Counted from the stretch's first letter, positions 28,675 to 37,903 are shown. The stretch is DNA of 64,000 nucleotides from Acidovorax sp. YS12 (GCA_021496925.1 CP053915.1:2941501-3005500), one strand, 5' to 3'. The notes: generated by a model from the sequence alone, not told the origin. Translations and numbers: made by a program.

Positions 28675-31599
28675 TCACCCCAGGTGTGCGCCCAGCAGGC
28701 CGGTCAGCTCGAACATGCCGGCGCTGTCCTTGCCGAACACGGCGCGCAGCTTGTCGTCGGCGCGGATGGTGCGCTTGTCCTTCGGGTCCTGCAGGTTGTG
28801 GGCCTTGATGTAGTCCCACAGCTTCTTCACGGCCTCGGGGCGCGCCACGGGCTCGCTGCCGATGACGGCGGCCAGCGCGGCGCTGGGCTGCTTGCCGCTG
28901 GCGGCGCTGGCCTTGCGCGGGGCCTTGGCGGCGGTGGTTGCGGCGGTTTTTGCTGCGGGTTTGGTGGCTTTTTTGGCCGCAGCGCCCGTGCGGCTTGCGC
29001 TGGCAGCTCCTGTTTTCGCAGCAGCGGTCTTGCGCGCGGGGTATTTGCTGTCGCGCTGCTCGAACTCGAAGTTGACCTTGCCGGCCTCCTTGTCCCACAC
29101 CAGGAAGGCCTTGAACGGGCGGCGCGTGCGGTTGGAGATGAACTTCTCCAGCAGGCCGGTCTTGCCCTCCTGCAGCAGCCGGGTCATCTGCGCGCGCTCG
29201 ATGGGCTGCTGCAGGATGATCTGGCCGCTCTTGAAGGTGCACGAAGGCGCGGGCTGCTGCGCCGTGGGCACGGCGCGCGCGCACACGTAGTTGGCGCCAT
29301 GCTCGTACACGGGCGCGCCGCACACGGGGCAGGGGCCCAGGCTTTCCTGGGCGCTGAAATCGACCAGCTCGCCGGATTCGTCCTCCTTGTCGTCGCCGAA
29401 GTCGAATTCGAGCTTGTAGTTGCCCGCCTCCTCGTCGCGCACGATGGCGACTTCGGCGGTGAAGGGCCAGCCCGCCTTGGAACGGAAGCCCTCCAGCGGG
29501 CCGATGCGGCGCTCGCGCAGCAGTTGGTCGGCCTCGGCGGTCTCGAAGGTGCGGCCAGCGGGCGACTTGCCGAACGAGAAGCCGCAGCCCTCGCCATGGC
29601 CGCCCGTGCCCGTGCAGGCGTAGCGGCGGTAGTTCTCCTTGACCACGCCGCCGCAGTTCGGGCAGGGCGCGGCAAGCGTCGCGTAGTCGCCGGGGATGGT
29701 GTCGCGGTCGTATTCCTTGGCCTTCTTCACCATGCGCTCGGTCATGGCGGCGATCTGCTGCATGAAGGCTTCGCGGCTGAGCTGCCCCTTTTCCATCTGC
29801 GCCAGCTTGTATTCCCACTCGCCGGTGAGTTCGGCGCGGCACAGCTCTTCCACCTGCAGGCCGCGCAGCAGCGTCATGAGCTGGAACGCCTTGGCCGTGG
29901 GAATCATCTCGCGGCCTTCGCGCAGCATGTACTTTTCGGTCAGCAGCCCTTCGATGATGGCGGCGCGCGTGGCCGGGGTGCCCAGGCCCTTTTCCTGCAT
30001 GGCTTCACGCAGCTCGTCGTCGTCGATCTGCTTGCCCGCGCTCTCCATGGCGCCGAGCAGCGTGGCTTCGCTGTAGCGCGCGGGCGGCTTGGTTTTCAGG
30101 CCCTTGGCGGTGGCGTGCGCGGCCAGCGGCTGCTCGCCGGGCTGCACCGCCACCAGGGGCTGGCCCTTGTCGCCGTCCTTGCCGCCCTCCACTTCGTTGG
30201 CGGCTTCCTTGCCGTAGATGGCGAGCCAGCCGGGCTTGACCAGCACCTTGCCCTCGGTCTTGAAGCTGTGCTGCGCCACCTTGCTGATGCGTGTCGTCAC
30301 CTGGTATTCGGCGCTGGGGAAGAACACCGCCATGAAGCGGCGCACCACCAGGTCGTAGAGCTTCTGCTCGGCTTCGCTCAAGCCGCTGGGCGCTTGCAGG
30401 GTGGGGATGATGGCGAAGTGGTCGCTTACCTTGCTGTTGTCGAACACGCGCTTCGTCGGGCGCACGTAGTTGTCCTGCAGCGCCTGGCGCGCGAACGGCG
30501 CCAGGTGGCCCATGGGCGAGCCGGCGAGCATCTCGAAGGTCTGGCGCGCCACGGGCAGGTAGTCCTCGGGCAGCGCGCGCGAGTCGGTACGCGGGTAGGT
30601 CAGGGCCTTGTGGCGCTCGTACAGGCTTTGCGCCAGCGCCAGCGTGGTCTTGGCGGAAAAGCCGAACTTGCCGTTGGCCTCACGCTGCAGGCTGGTCAGG
30701 TCGAACAGCAGCGGGCTGGCCTGGGTGGTGGGCTTGGCCTCCTCGGTGACCACTGCGGGTTTGCCGCGCACGGCGTCGGCGATGGCCTGGGCGTCCTGCG
30801 CGTTCCACAGGCGATCGGCGCGGGCCTCGGGGTCGTCGCTCTTCTTCCACTGCGGGTCGAACCACTTGCCCAGGTACTCGCCCGCCTGGGCGGCGAAGCC
30901 GGCGTGGATTTCCCAGTAGTCGCGGCTGATGAACTTGCGGATCTTTTCCTCGCGCTCCACCACCAGCGAGAGCGTGGGCGTCTGCACCCGGCCCACGGTG
31001 GTGAGGAAGAAGCCGCCGTCGCGCGAGTTGAAGGCCGTCATGGCGCGCGTGCCGTTGATGCCCACGAGCCAGTCGGCCTCGCTGCGGCTGCGCGCGGCGG
31101 CGGCCAGGCCCTGCATCTGCTGGTCGCTGCGCAGGTGGTCGAAGCCGTCGCGGATGGCCTGCGGCGTCATGCTCTGCAGCCACAGGCGCGAGACGGGCTT
31201 GCCCAAACCGCCCTTGGCGCCGCCCGCGTACTGCTCGATCAGGCGGAAGATCAGCTCGCCCTCGCGGCCCGCGTCGCAGGCGTTCACCAGGGCCGTGACG
31301 TCCTTGCGCTTGGCCTGCTTGACCACGGCGGCCAGGCGGCTCTTGGTCTTGTCCACGGGCTTCAAGTCGAAGCGCGGCGGAATCACCGGCAGGTGGGCGA
31401 AGCTCCACTTGCCGCGCTTGACGTCGAATTCCTCGGGCGCCTGGATTTCCACCAGGTGGCCGACGGCGCTGGTGACCACGTAGTGCGCGCTCTCGAAGTG
31501 GTCTTCGTACTTGTCGAACTTGCCCGCCACGGGCGTGAGGGCGCGCACGATGTCTTGCGCGACCGAGGGTTTTTCTGCGATGACCAGTGTCTTGCTCAT
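28675..31599 (-). CDS. topB: DNA topoisomerase III with C-terminal SWIB domain
   Basis: A type IA topoisomerase (974 residues; E. coli TopB has about 650). The Toprim domain begins TLVIAEKPSVAQDIVRAL and contains DAGREGELIF. The catalytic Tyr lies in YPRTDSRALPEDY near residue 337. Two C-terminal zinc-ribbon-like parts follow (CPNCGGVVKE, CPVCGAPVYEHG). Then comes an unusual tail: a Lys/Ala/Thr-rich linker resembling histone H1 tails (about 850-900) and a complete SWIB/MDM2-type domain (about 905-972: PEAVKKLWDYIKAHNLQD, KRTIRADDKL, MFELTGLLGAHL). SWIB is a chromatin-type domain also known from chlamydial proteins. It is divergent from a SET-domain gene. Confidence 0.93.
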   Translation of the reverse strand: MSKTLVIAEKPSVAQDIVRALTPVAGKFDKYEDHFESAHYVVTSAVGHLVEIQAPEEFDVKRGKWSFAHLPVIPPRFDLKPVDKTKSRLAAVVKQAKRKDVTALVNACDAGREGELIFRLIEQYAGGAKGGLGKPVSRLWLQSMTPQAIRDGFDHLRSDQQMQGLAAAARSRSEADWLVGINGTRAMTAFNSRDGGFFLTTVGRVQTPTLSLVVEREEKIRKFISRDYWEIHAGFAAQAGEYLGKWFDPQWKKSDDPEARADRLWNAQDAQAIADAVRGKPAVVTEEAKPTTQASPLLFDLTSLQREANGKFGFSAKTTLALAQSLYERHKALTYPRTDSRALPEDYLPVARQTFEMLAGSPMGHLAPFARQALQDNYVRPTKRVFDNSKVSDHFAIIPTLQAPSGLSEAEQKLYDLVVRRFMAVFFPSAEYQVTTRISKVAQHSFKTEGKVLVKPGWLAIYGKEAANEVEGGKDGDKGQPLVAVQPGEQPLAAHATAKGLKTKPPARYSEATLLGAMESAGKQIDDDELREAMQEKGLGTPATRAAIIEGLLTEKYMLREGREMIPTAKAFQLMTLLRGLQVEELCRAELTGEWEYKLAQMEKGQLSREAFMQQIAAMTERMVKKAKEYDRDTIPGDYATLAAPCPNCGGVVKENYRRYACTGTGGHGEGCGFSFGKSPAGRTFETAEADQLLRERRIGPLEGFRSKAGWPFTAEVAIVRDEEAGNYKLEFDFGDDKEDESGELVDFSAQESLGPCPVCGAPVYEHGANYVCARAVPTAQQPAPSCTFKSGQIILQQPIERAQMTRLLQEGKTGLLEKFISNRTRRPFKAFLVWDKEAGKVNFEFEQRDSKYPARKTAAAKTGAASASRTGAAAKKATKPAAKTAATTAAKAPRKASAASGKQPSAALAAVIGSEPVARPEAVKKLWDYIKAHNLQDPKDKRTIRADDKLRAVFGKDSAGMFELTGLLGAHLG

Positions 31600-31645
31600 G
31601 GGTGTTTCGTTCCGCCCGCCAGGGCGCTTCTACAATGCGTCGCTT

Positions 31646-31676
31646 CACGCGTGCACGCGCACGCGCATGTGTGTGC
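31646..31676. other. Perfect alternating purine-pyrimidine tract (Z-DNA-prone) between topB and the SET gene
   Basis: All 31 bases from 31646 to 31676 alternate pyrimidine and purine, mostly CG and CA/TG steps (for example GCGTGCACGCGCACGCGC). Such tracts flip to left-handed DNA under negative supercoiling. A TATACA hexamer (31678-31683) starts one base after it, 18 bases before the SET start codon. Confidence 0.85.
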
Positions 31677-31701
31677 CTATACAAAGTAGCAGAGTTTTCG
31701 C

Positions 31702-32208
31702 ATGCCCCGCAGCGCTCCCCCTTCTTCCCCCGGCCGGCGTATCCAGACCCGGCGCTCGGGCGTCCATGGCAAGGGCGTTTTCGCGCTGCAGGACATCGCC
31801 GAGGGCGAAGTCCTCATCGAGTACACCGGCGAAGTCATCAGTTGGCAGGAGGCGCAGGACCGCCACCCGCACGACCCGAGCCAGCCGAACCACACGTTCT
31901 ACTTCCACGTCGACGAAGACCGCGTGATCGACGCCAACCACGGCGGCAACTCGGCGCGCTGGATCAACCACAGCTGCGCGCCCAACTGCTACGCCGACGA
32001 GCAGGACGGGCGCATCTTCATCACCGCGCTGCGCAACATCGCCGCGGGCGAGGAGCTGAACTACGACTACGGCCTCATCATCGAGGAGCGCTACACGAAG
32101 AAGCTCAAGGCCGAGTACCCCTGCTGGTGCGGCAGCGCGCAGTGCCGGGGCACGCTGCTGGCGCCCAAGCGCGGCTGGAATCCGCCCGGCCCCGGGGAGC
32201 GGGCATGA
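31702..32208 (+). CDS. SET-domain lysine methyltransferase
   Basis: A 168-residue bacterial SET protein. It has the N-terminal SET strand (SGVHGKGVFALQDIAEGEVL), the pseudoknot motifs NHSCAPNC (residues 89-96) and GEELNYDYG (116-124), and a post-SET zinc site CWCGSAQC (C141, C143, C148). All residues needed for AdoMet and Lys binding appear present. Substrate unknown; chlamydial SET proteins methylate histone-like proteins. It overlaps birA by ATGA, so the two are co-translated, and is divergent from topB-SWIB. Confidence 0.9.
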   Translation: MPRSAPPSSPGRRIQTRRSGVHGKGVFALQDIAEGEVLIEYTGEVISWQEAQDRHPHDPSQPNHTFYFHVDEDRVIDANHGGNSARWINHSCAPNCYADEQDGRIFITALRNIAAGEELNYDYGLIIEERYTKKLKAEYPCWCGSAQCRGTLLAPKRGWNPPGPGERA

Positions 32209-32999
32209 GCGCCGCCCCGCTGCGCTGGCCCGCCGAGGCCCTCTGGGAGGCGCTGCACCCGCTGCTGCCGGGCTTCAGCGTGGAGGTGCTGCCCGAGATC
32301 GACTCCACCAACAGCGAGCTGACGCGCCGCGCCCGCGCCGGGCAGTGCGACCCGGTGCTGCTGGTGGCCGAGCGCCAGAACGCCGGGCGCGGCCGCCTGG
32401 GCAAGCCCTGGCACAGCGGCACGGGCGACGCGCTGACCTTCTCGCTCGGCCTGCCGCTGGCGCCGCGCGACTGGTCGGGCCTGTCGCTGGCCGTGGGCCT
32501 GTCGCTGGCCGAGAGCCTGCACCCGCGCGTGGCCATCAAATGGCCCAACGACCTGTGGCTGGACGGCACGCGCAAGCTCTGCGGCATCCTGATCGAGACG
32601 GCGGGCAGCGTGGGCGCGGGCGGCGCGGCGGGCCAGCGCTACTGCGTCATCGGCGCGGGGCTGAACATCCGCCCCCGCGCCACCGACGGGCTGGCCACGC
32701 CGCCCGCCTGGCTGCAGGAGCTGGACCCGGCGCTGGACGCACCGGCCGCGCTGGCGCGCGTGGCCGTGCCGCTGGTGCAGGCCGTACTCGGCTTCGCGCG
32801 CACGGGCTTCGCGCCGCTGCAGCCACGCTACGCCGCGCGCGACCTGCTGCGCGGGCGCGAGGTGACGCTGAGCGACGGCCGCCACGGCCAGTGCGAGGGC
32901 GTGGCGGCGGACGGCGCGCTCATCGTGCACACAGCGCAGGGGCGGCAGGCCATCACCAGCGCCGAGGTGAGCGTACGCCCCGTCCCTGCCGCTTCCTGA
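32205..32999 (+). CDS. birA: Biotin--[acetyl-CoA-carboxylase] ligase, without HTH domain
   Basis: BirA activates biotin to biotinyl-AMP and attaches it to the carrier protein of acetyl-CoA carboxylase. The 264-residue product starts directly with the catalytic domain: EIDSTNSELTRRA, GRGRLGKPWHS (residues 61-71), AIKWPNDLWLDGTRKLCGILIE and VIGAGLNI. The N-terminal winged helix of E. coli BirA is missing, so it is a monofunctional enzyme that does not act as a repressor. It overlaps the SET gene stop by 4 bp and is followed after 10 bp by a SPOR gene. Confidence 0.93.
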   Translation: MSAAPLRWPAEALWEALHPLLPGFSVEVLPEIDSTNSELTRRARAGQCDPVLLVAERQNAGRGRLGKPWHSGTGDALTFSLGLPLAPRDWSGLSLAVGLSLAESLHPRVAIKWPNDLWLDGTRKLCGILIETAGSVGAGGAAGQRYCVIGAGLNIRPRATDGLATPPAWLQELDPALDAPAALARVAVPLVQAVLGFARTGFAPLQPRYAARDLLRGREVTLSDGRHGQCEGVAADGALIVHTAQGRQAITSAEVSVRPVPAAS

Positions 33000-33009
33000 A
33001 AGAGCCCCC

Positions 33010-33702
33010 ATGCTGCGTCTTGCCGTCCTGATCCTGCTGCTGGCCAACGCCGGCTACTACGCCTGGAGCCAGGGCCTGCTGCGCGCCTGGGGCCTGGCGC
33101 CCGCCACGCAGTCCGAGCCCGAGCGCCTGGAGCGGCAACTGAACCCCGACGCGCTGAAGCTGCTGCCCGCCCAGGGCCAGGCGCCAGCCTCCACGGACGA
33201 ACCGGAGCCCGCCGAGGCGGCTGCGGCGGCCCCTGCCGCACAGCCCGCGCCATCGTCCACGCAATGCCTGCAGGCCGGCAGCTTCGACGAACGCCAGGCC
33301 GCCGCGCTGCGCCAGGCCGCCGCCGCGCTGCCCCCGGGCAGTTGGACGCTGGACGCCGTGGTGGTGCCCGGGCGCTGGATGGTCTACATGGGCCGCTTCC
33401 CCGACGCGGAAACCGTGGACAAGAAACGCACCGAACTGCGCGCCCTGGGCATTGCCTACGACCGGCCCGGCGCGGCGCTGGAGCCGGGGCTGTCGCTGGG
33501 CCGCTTTTCCAGCGAGGAGCGGGCGCAGGTGGCCCTGCGCGACCTGGCGCGCCAGGGCGTGCGCACCGCGCGCGTGGTGGTGGAGCGCGCCGAGGCCAAG
33601 GCCTACACCCTGCGCCTGCCCGCGGTGGACGCGCCGTTGCGCCCGCGGCTCGATGCGCTGCAGGGCGCGCTGGCGGGCAGGCCGCTGGCCGCCTGCAATT
33701 GA
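33010..33702 (+). CDS. SPOR-domain-like membrane-anchored protein
   Basis: A 230-residue protein with an N-terminal membrane anchor (AVLILLLANAGYYAW), a Pro/Ala/Glu-rich linker and a C-terminal region like SPOR peptidoglycan-binding domains (QCLQAGSFDERQAAALRQ, RWMVYMGRFPDAETVDKKRTEL as two pieces). SPOR proteins bind denuded glycan strands at division sites. The domain here is weakly conserved, so cell-wall binding is inferred. It forms a unit with SET and birA. Confidence 0.75.
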   Translation: MLRLAVLILLLANAGYYAWSQGLLRAWGLAPATQSEPERLERQLNPDALKLLPAQGQAPASTDEPEPAEAAAAAPAAQPAPSSTQCLQAGSFDERQAAALRQAAAALPPGSWTLDAVVVPGRWMVYMGRFPDAETVDKKRTELRALGIAYDRPGAALEPGLSLGRFSSEERAQVALRDLARQGVRTARVVVERAEAKAYTLRLPAVDAPLRPRLDALQGALAGRPLAACN

Positions 33703-33722
33703 GCGGTACGCGCCACTCGCTC

Positions 33723-33778
33723 CTTTTTCAATAGCTTCTCACGCTTGCCTAGCGGGCGTTTGATGCCGATTTGGCCTT
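33723..33778 (-). repeat. Dispersed palindromic repeat, family A, reverse copy 9
   Basis: A diverged reverse copy: on the minus strand AAAGGCC...GCCCGCTAGGCAAGCGTGAG then AAGCTATTGAAAAAGG. It lies between the convergent SPOR and Crp/Fnr genes. Confidence 0.7.
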
Positions 33779-33795
33779 TACTCCCGTACCGATCG

Positions 33796-34509
33796 TCAGG
33801 CGCCGCGCATGGCCGCCACCAGCGCATCCAGGCACTGCACATCCGTCACCACCAGGGCATGCGCGCCGTCCTTGCGCAGCAGGCCGCTCCTGGCCAACTG
33901 GCCCATTTCGCGCGTGACCTGCTCGCGGCTGGTGCTGATCAGGCTGGCCAGCAGGGCATGCGCGGGCGCGGGGTCGAGCCGCGCCTGGTTGTCCTGCACG
34001 CCGGCCTGGCACGCCAGGCGCAACAGCTCGGCATGCAGGCGCGTCTGCACGCCCAGGGTGGACAGGTCGATCACACGCTGCGCCAGCCCGCGCACCATGA
34101 GGGTGAGTTCGCCGATCACGCGCAGGGCGATGGCTGGCTCGCGCTCCAGCAGCGCGCGGAACGCCTGGTGCGGCAGGCAGGCCACGACCGAGGGCGTGAG
34201 GGCCATGACGTCGGCCATGCGCGGCGTGTTGTCCAGCGCCGCGAGTTCGCCGAAGTGGGCGCCGGCCTCGTAGTCGCGGAACGACACCTCGCGTCCCTGC
34301 AGCGAATAGCTGGTGATGCGCGCGCTGCCCGAAACCAGGAAGAACACCTCGGTGCCCACGGCGTTGCGCATGCAAATCGGCCGGCGCGCGCCGATGCTGC
34401 GCCAGTCGCACTCGGCGGCCAGGCGCTGCAGGCAGGCTTCTTCGAGGCCCTGGAGCAAGTGGATACGGCGCAGCGCGAGGCTGGAACGCGCGGGGGTGGA
34501 AGCAGGCAT
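33796..34509 (-). CDS. Crp/Fnr-family transcriptional regulator
   Basis: A 237-residue regulator with a cyclic-nucleotide-binding-type sensor (about 15-125; FFLVSGSARITSYSLQGRE, GAHFGELAALDN) and a C-terminal winged helix (LLASLISTSREQVTREMGQL). Few Cys are present and there is no Fnr-type iron-sulfur cluster motif. The effector may be a nucleotide or another ligand. A perfect palindrome of Crp-site geometry lies 76 bp upstream of its start, in the region shared with the divergent DUF4148 gene. Confidence 0.92.
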   Translation of the reverse strand: MPASTPARSSLALRRIHLLQGLEEACLQRLAAECDWRSIGARRPICMRNAVGTEVFFLVSGSARITSYSLQGREVSFRDYEAGAHFGELAALDNTPRMADVMALTPSVVACLPHQAFRALLEREPAIALRVIGELTLMVRGLAQRVIDLSTLGVQTRLHAELLRLACQAGVQDNQARLDPAPAHALLASLISTSREQVTREMGQLARSGLLRKDGAHALVVTDVQCLDALVAAMRGA

Positions 34510-34584
34510 GCGGGGACGTGAGGAACCGGGGGCCGATTATCCCGCCCGTGCCGGCGGCGCGCCCTGGCGCGACTTGCCGAAAGC

Positions 34585-34600
34585 TGTGCGCTAGCGCACA
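34585..34600. promoter_or_regulatory. Perfect 16-bp palindrome with Crp/Fnr-site geometry
   Basis: TGTGCGCTAGCGCACA is a perfect palindrome. Written as TGTGC-N6-GCACA it has the same layout as the Crp consensus TGTGA-N6-TCACA. It sits between the Crp/Fnr-type gene and a divergent secreted-protein gene, so it is a good operator candidate for the neighbouring regulator. Confidence 0.6.
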
Positions 34601-34679
34601 TACGCGGCGGCGGCGCGCACGGACACTGCCTTCCAGCAGAACGCATTCGCGCTGCACTCGCTCAGAAAGGCAAACGACC

Positions 34680-34994
34680 ATGCAAAAAACCACCCTCCTG
34701 CTCGCCGCCGCCACCCTCGCCTTCGCGGGCGCCGCCTCGGCCCAGTCCACCGATGCCGGCGCACCGCGCGGCCCGAGCCAGGCCGAGGTGCGGGCCGACC
34801 TGAACCTGTGGAACCGCGCCGGCCTGGGCCACAGCGCGCTGAGCGGCTCCGACCCGGCCAGCAGCTTCGACTACGAGCGGCGCGTGGCCACCTACCAGCG
34901 CCTGCGCAGCGGCCCCGAGTACGCTGCCGAGGTGGCGCGCCAGCAGTCCGGCGCGCAGGTGGCGGGCGGCACGGCCCCGGCCGTGGCCCAGTGA
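34680..34994 (+). CDS. Small secreted DUF4148-like protein
   Basis: A 104-residue protein with a clear signal peptide (TTLLLAAATLAFAGAASA, cut before QS). The mature part has the betaproteobacterial DUF4148 pattern: SQAEVRADLNLWNRAGL, DYERRVATYQRLRSGPEYAAEV. Function unknown; these proteins are often abundant in the periplasm. It is divergent from the Crp/Fnr gene. Confidence 0.75.
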   Translation: MQKTTLLLAAATLAFAGAASAQSTDAGAPRGPSQAEVRADLNLWNRAGLGHSALSGSDPASSFDYERRVATYQRLRSGPEYAAEVARQQSGAQVAGGTAPAVAQ

Positions 34995-35040
34995 CCCGGG
35001 CACGTCATCCGGCCCATCCCTGGGCACATCCCTCTGCGCC

Positions 35041-36489
35041 TCACTCGGGCGCGGCGCGCCGCTCGGGAAAGCGCACGTTGAAGCGCGCACCCGGCGGGTT
35101 GTGGCCCGGGTGCACGTCCTCGACCAGCACCTCGGCCCCGTGCTGGCGCGCGATCTCCTGCACGATGGGCAGGCCCAGGCCCGAGCCGTCGGCGTCGGTG
35201 CCCAGCGCGCGGTAGAAGGGCTGGAACACCAGCTCGCGCTCGCTCTCCGGCACGCCGGGGCCGGAATCCTCGACCTGCAGCAGCACCACGTGGCTGAAGC
35301 GGTCGGCCAGCACCCGCGCGGTGATGACGCCGGGGCGCGCGTCGCTCGACGGCGTGTAGTTGATGGCGTTGTCCAGCAGGTTGCGCGCCAGCTCCTTGAG
35401 CAGCGTGGGGTTGCCGTCCACCCACACGCCTTCGGCGCCGGGCTCGGCGCCGTCGTAGCCCAGGTCGATGCGCTTGTCGAGCGCGCGCGGCACCGAGTCC
35501 TGCACCACCTCGATCACCAGGCGCGCCAGGTCGCACGGCTGGTGCGCCAGCACCATGGCGCCGCCCTCGGCGCGCGCCAGCGCCAGCAGCTGGTTCACGG
35601 TGTGCGTGGCGCGCATGCTGGCGCGGCCGATCTGCTGCAGCGACTGCTTCAGCTCCTCGGTGCTGGTGCCTTCGCGCTGCGCCAGGTCGGCCTGCATGCG
35701 CAGGCCGGCCAGCGGCGTCTTGAGCTGGTGCGCGGCGTCGGCCAGGAAGCGCTTCTGCGTGGCCATGGAGTCGCCCAGGCGGCGCAGCAGATCGTTCACC
35801 GAATCGACCAGCGGCGCCACCTCCAGCGGCACGGCCTTGTGGTCGAGCGGCGAGAGGTCGTCGGGGTTGCGCGCGCGGATGCGTTCCTCCAGCTGGTTCA
35901 GCGGCTGGATGCCGCGCGCCAGCGCCAGCCACACCAGCAGCACCGCCAGCGGCAGGATGACGAACTGCGGCAGCATCACGCCTTTGATGATCTCGGTGGC
36001 CAGCATGCTGCGCTTCTCGCGCGTCTCGGCCACCTGCACCAGCGCCATCGGCTCGCCCGGCAGCGGCAGGCGCACCCAGATGTAGGCCATGCGCAGGTCC
36101 ACGCCGCGCAGTTCGGCATCGCGCAGCCGCACCTCGCCGGTCTGCGGCACCTCGTCCTCGGGCGGCTGGGGCAGGTCGCGCTCGCCCGAGAGAAAGCGCC
36201 CCGAGGGCGCGAGCACCTGGTAGTACACGGTGTCGGACTCGTCGGCGCGCAGGATTTCGCTGGCCGACTGCGGCAGGTTGAACTGCACCCGGCCGCGCTG
36301 CACCGTGACGAGCTGGGCCAGCGCGTGCGCGTTGTACTCCAGCGCGCGGTCGAACGGCTTGTTGGCCAGGCCCTGCGCCACCAGCCAGGTCAACGCCAGG
36401 CTCACCGGCCACAGCAGCAGCAGCGGCGTGAGCATCCAGTCGAGGATTTCGCCGAACAGGGAGCGCTGCTCGCGCTGGAAGATTTTCAA
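35041..36489 (-). CDS. Sensor histidine kinase, TctE/QseC-like
   Basis: A 482-residue inner-membrane kinase. Two helices (about 20-42 and 172-195) bracket a 2CSK_N-type periplasmic sensor of about 120 residues. HAMP, HisKA with the phospho-His in ADAAHQLKTPL (about 254), and the ATPase N, G1 and G2 boxes (NLLDNAINYTPS, VEDSGPGVPE, GSGLGLPIV) follow. TctE-like kinases sense tricarboxylates, but the signal here is unknown. It is 70 bp downstream of its response regulator, and that gap holds a family A repeat. Confidence 0.93.
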   Translation of the reverse strand: MKIFQREQRSLFGEILDWMLTPLLLLWPVSLALTWLVAQGLANKPFDRALEYNAHALAQLVTVQRGRVQFNLPQSASEILRADESDTVYYQVLAPSGRFLSGERDLPQPPEDEVPQTGEVRLRDAELRGVDLRMAYIWVRLPLPGEPMALVQVAETREKRSMLATEIIKGVMLPQFVILPLAVLLVWLALARGIQPLNQLEERIRARNPDDLSPLDHKAVPLEVAPLVDSVNDLLRRLGDSMATQKRFLADAAHQLKTPLAGLRMQADLAQREGTSTEELKQSLQQIGRASMRATHTVNQLLALARAEGGAMVLAHQPCDLARLVIEVVQDSVPRALDKRIDLGYDGAEPGAEGVWVDGNPTLLKELARNLLDNAINYTPSSDARPGVITARVLADRFSHVVLLQVEDSGPGVPESERELVFQPFYRALGTDADGSGLGLPIVQEIARQHGAEVLVEDVHPGHNPPGARFNVRFPERRAAPE

Positions 36490-36548
36490 GGTTTCTGGCC
36501 TCTAGCGCTTATGTGGAAAGCGCTGACAGCTATTCATTCAATAGCAGC
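36486..36548 (+). repeat. Dispersed palindromic repeat, family A, forward copy 10
   Basis: It contains GGCCTCTAGCGCTT-ATGTGGA-AAGCGCTGACAGCTAT and the AATAGC end; the AGCGCTT/AAGCGCT arms pair. It fills the space between the response regulator and kinase genes of one operon, antisense to them. Confidence 0.92.
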
Positions 36549-36559
36549 AAACATCACGG

Positions 36560-37234
<675 letters not shown>

Positions 37235-37340
37235 GGGGTATGTCTCCTGGTAGGCGGGCGTGAAAAGGCAACGAAACGTTGCACGCCCCCGCTGGGAAGA
37301 TTCTAGAGGGCCATGTCCACGGCACGGCACTGGTCAGGCA

Positions 37341-37835
37341 TTAGGCGAACCCGCCCGCATAGGCCTCCAGCCCCAGCGCCACCACCGTGGCCACCTCGGC
37401 CCCGACCTCGGCGCGGAACTCGGCCTCGGCCTGCGCCACGGCGCGGCGGAAGGCCTGCAGCCAATCGAGCCCCAGGGGCGTGAAGCGCACGATGCGCGCG
37501 CGCGCATCGCGCGGGTCGCTCTCACGCGCCACCAGCCCCCAGGCCGCGCACTGGTCCACCAGCGCCGCCATGGACTGCTTGGCCATGCCCGCACGCTGCG
37601 CCAGGTCCGTCAGCCGGTCGCCGCGCAGCGACAGGTGGCGCGTGATGTGCACATGCGCCGCGCCCACCTGGTCGCGCGCAGCCAGGTTCGACAAGGCCAG
37701 CGGCACCAGGGCATCGCGCGCCATGAGTTCGAGCACGCGCGCGTCGAAGCGGCGCATGGCATGGCCCAGCAGGCGCCCCAGGTGGGCCTGGCGCCAATCG
37801 GGGGGCAAATTCGTCGTGTCCATCGGAGGATTCAT
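37341..37835 (-). CDS. MarR-like transcriptional regulator
   Basis: A 164-residue winged-helix protein. It has the MarR pattern of helices and wing: HITRHLSLRGDRLTDLAQRA, GMAKQSMAALVDQCAAWGLV, ARESDPRDARARIVRFTPLG, then C-terminal dimerisation helices. The start is uncertain; ATG 37835 and ATG 37823 are both in frame and neither has a clear Shine-Dalgarno sequence. It is divergent from recA with about 144 bp between. Its ligand and targets are unknown. Confidence 0.85.
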   Translation of the reverse strand: MNPPMDTTNLPPDWRQAHLGRLLGHAMRRFDARVLELMARDALVPLALSNLAARDQVGAAHVHITRHLSLRGDRLTDLAQRAGMAKQSMAALVDQCAAWGLVARESDPRDARARIVRFTPLGLDWLQAFRRAVAQAEAEFRAEVGAEVATVVALGLEAYAGGFA

Positions 37836-37874
37836 CGTGCACGCAATTGTCAGGCAAACTGACCAAAATTTCAT

Positions 37875-37902
37875 TTGCGATAAGATGAGAAGCTCCTAAA
37901 CT
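37875..37902 (+). promoter_or_regulatory. Predicted recA promoter
   Basis: TTGCGA (37875-37880) and TAAACT (37897-37902) are spaced by 16 bases, a plausible sigma-70 promoter. The expected start point (about 37909) falls inside the first LexA box, as it should for SOS control. Confidence 0.6.
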
Positions 37903-37903
37903 A

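Noticed and set aside
28684..31689. Thousand-codon plus-strand open frame opposite topB
   Set aside because: The minus strand encodes an unmistakable topoisomerase; the plus-strand product has only GC-driven Leu/Gly/His/Arg repeats.
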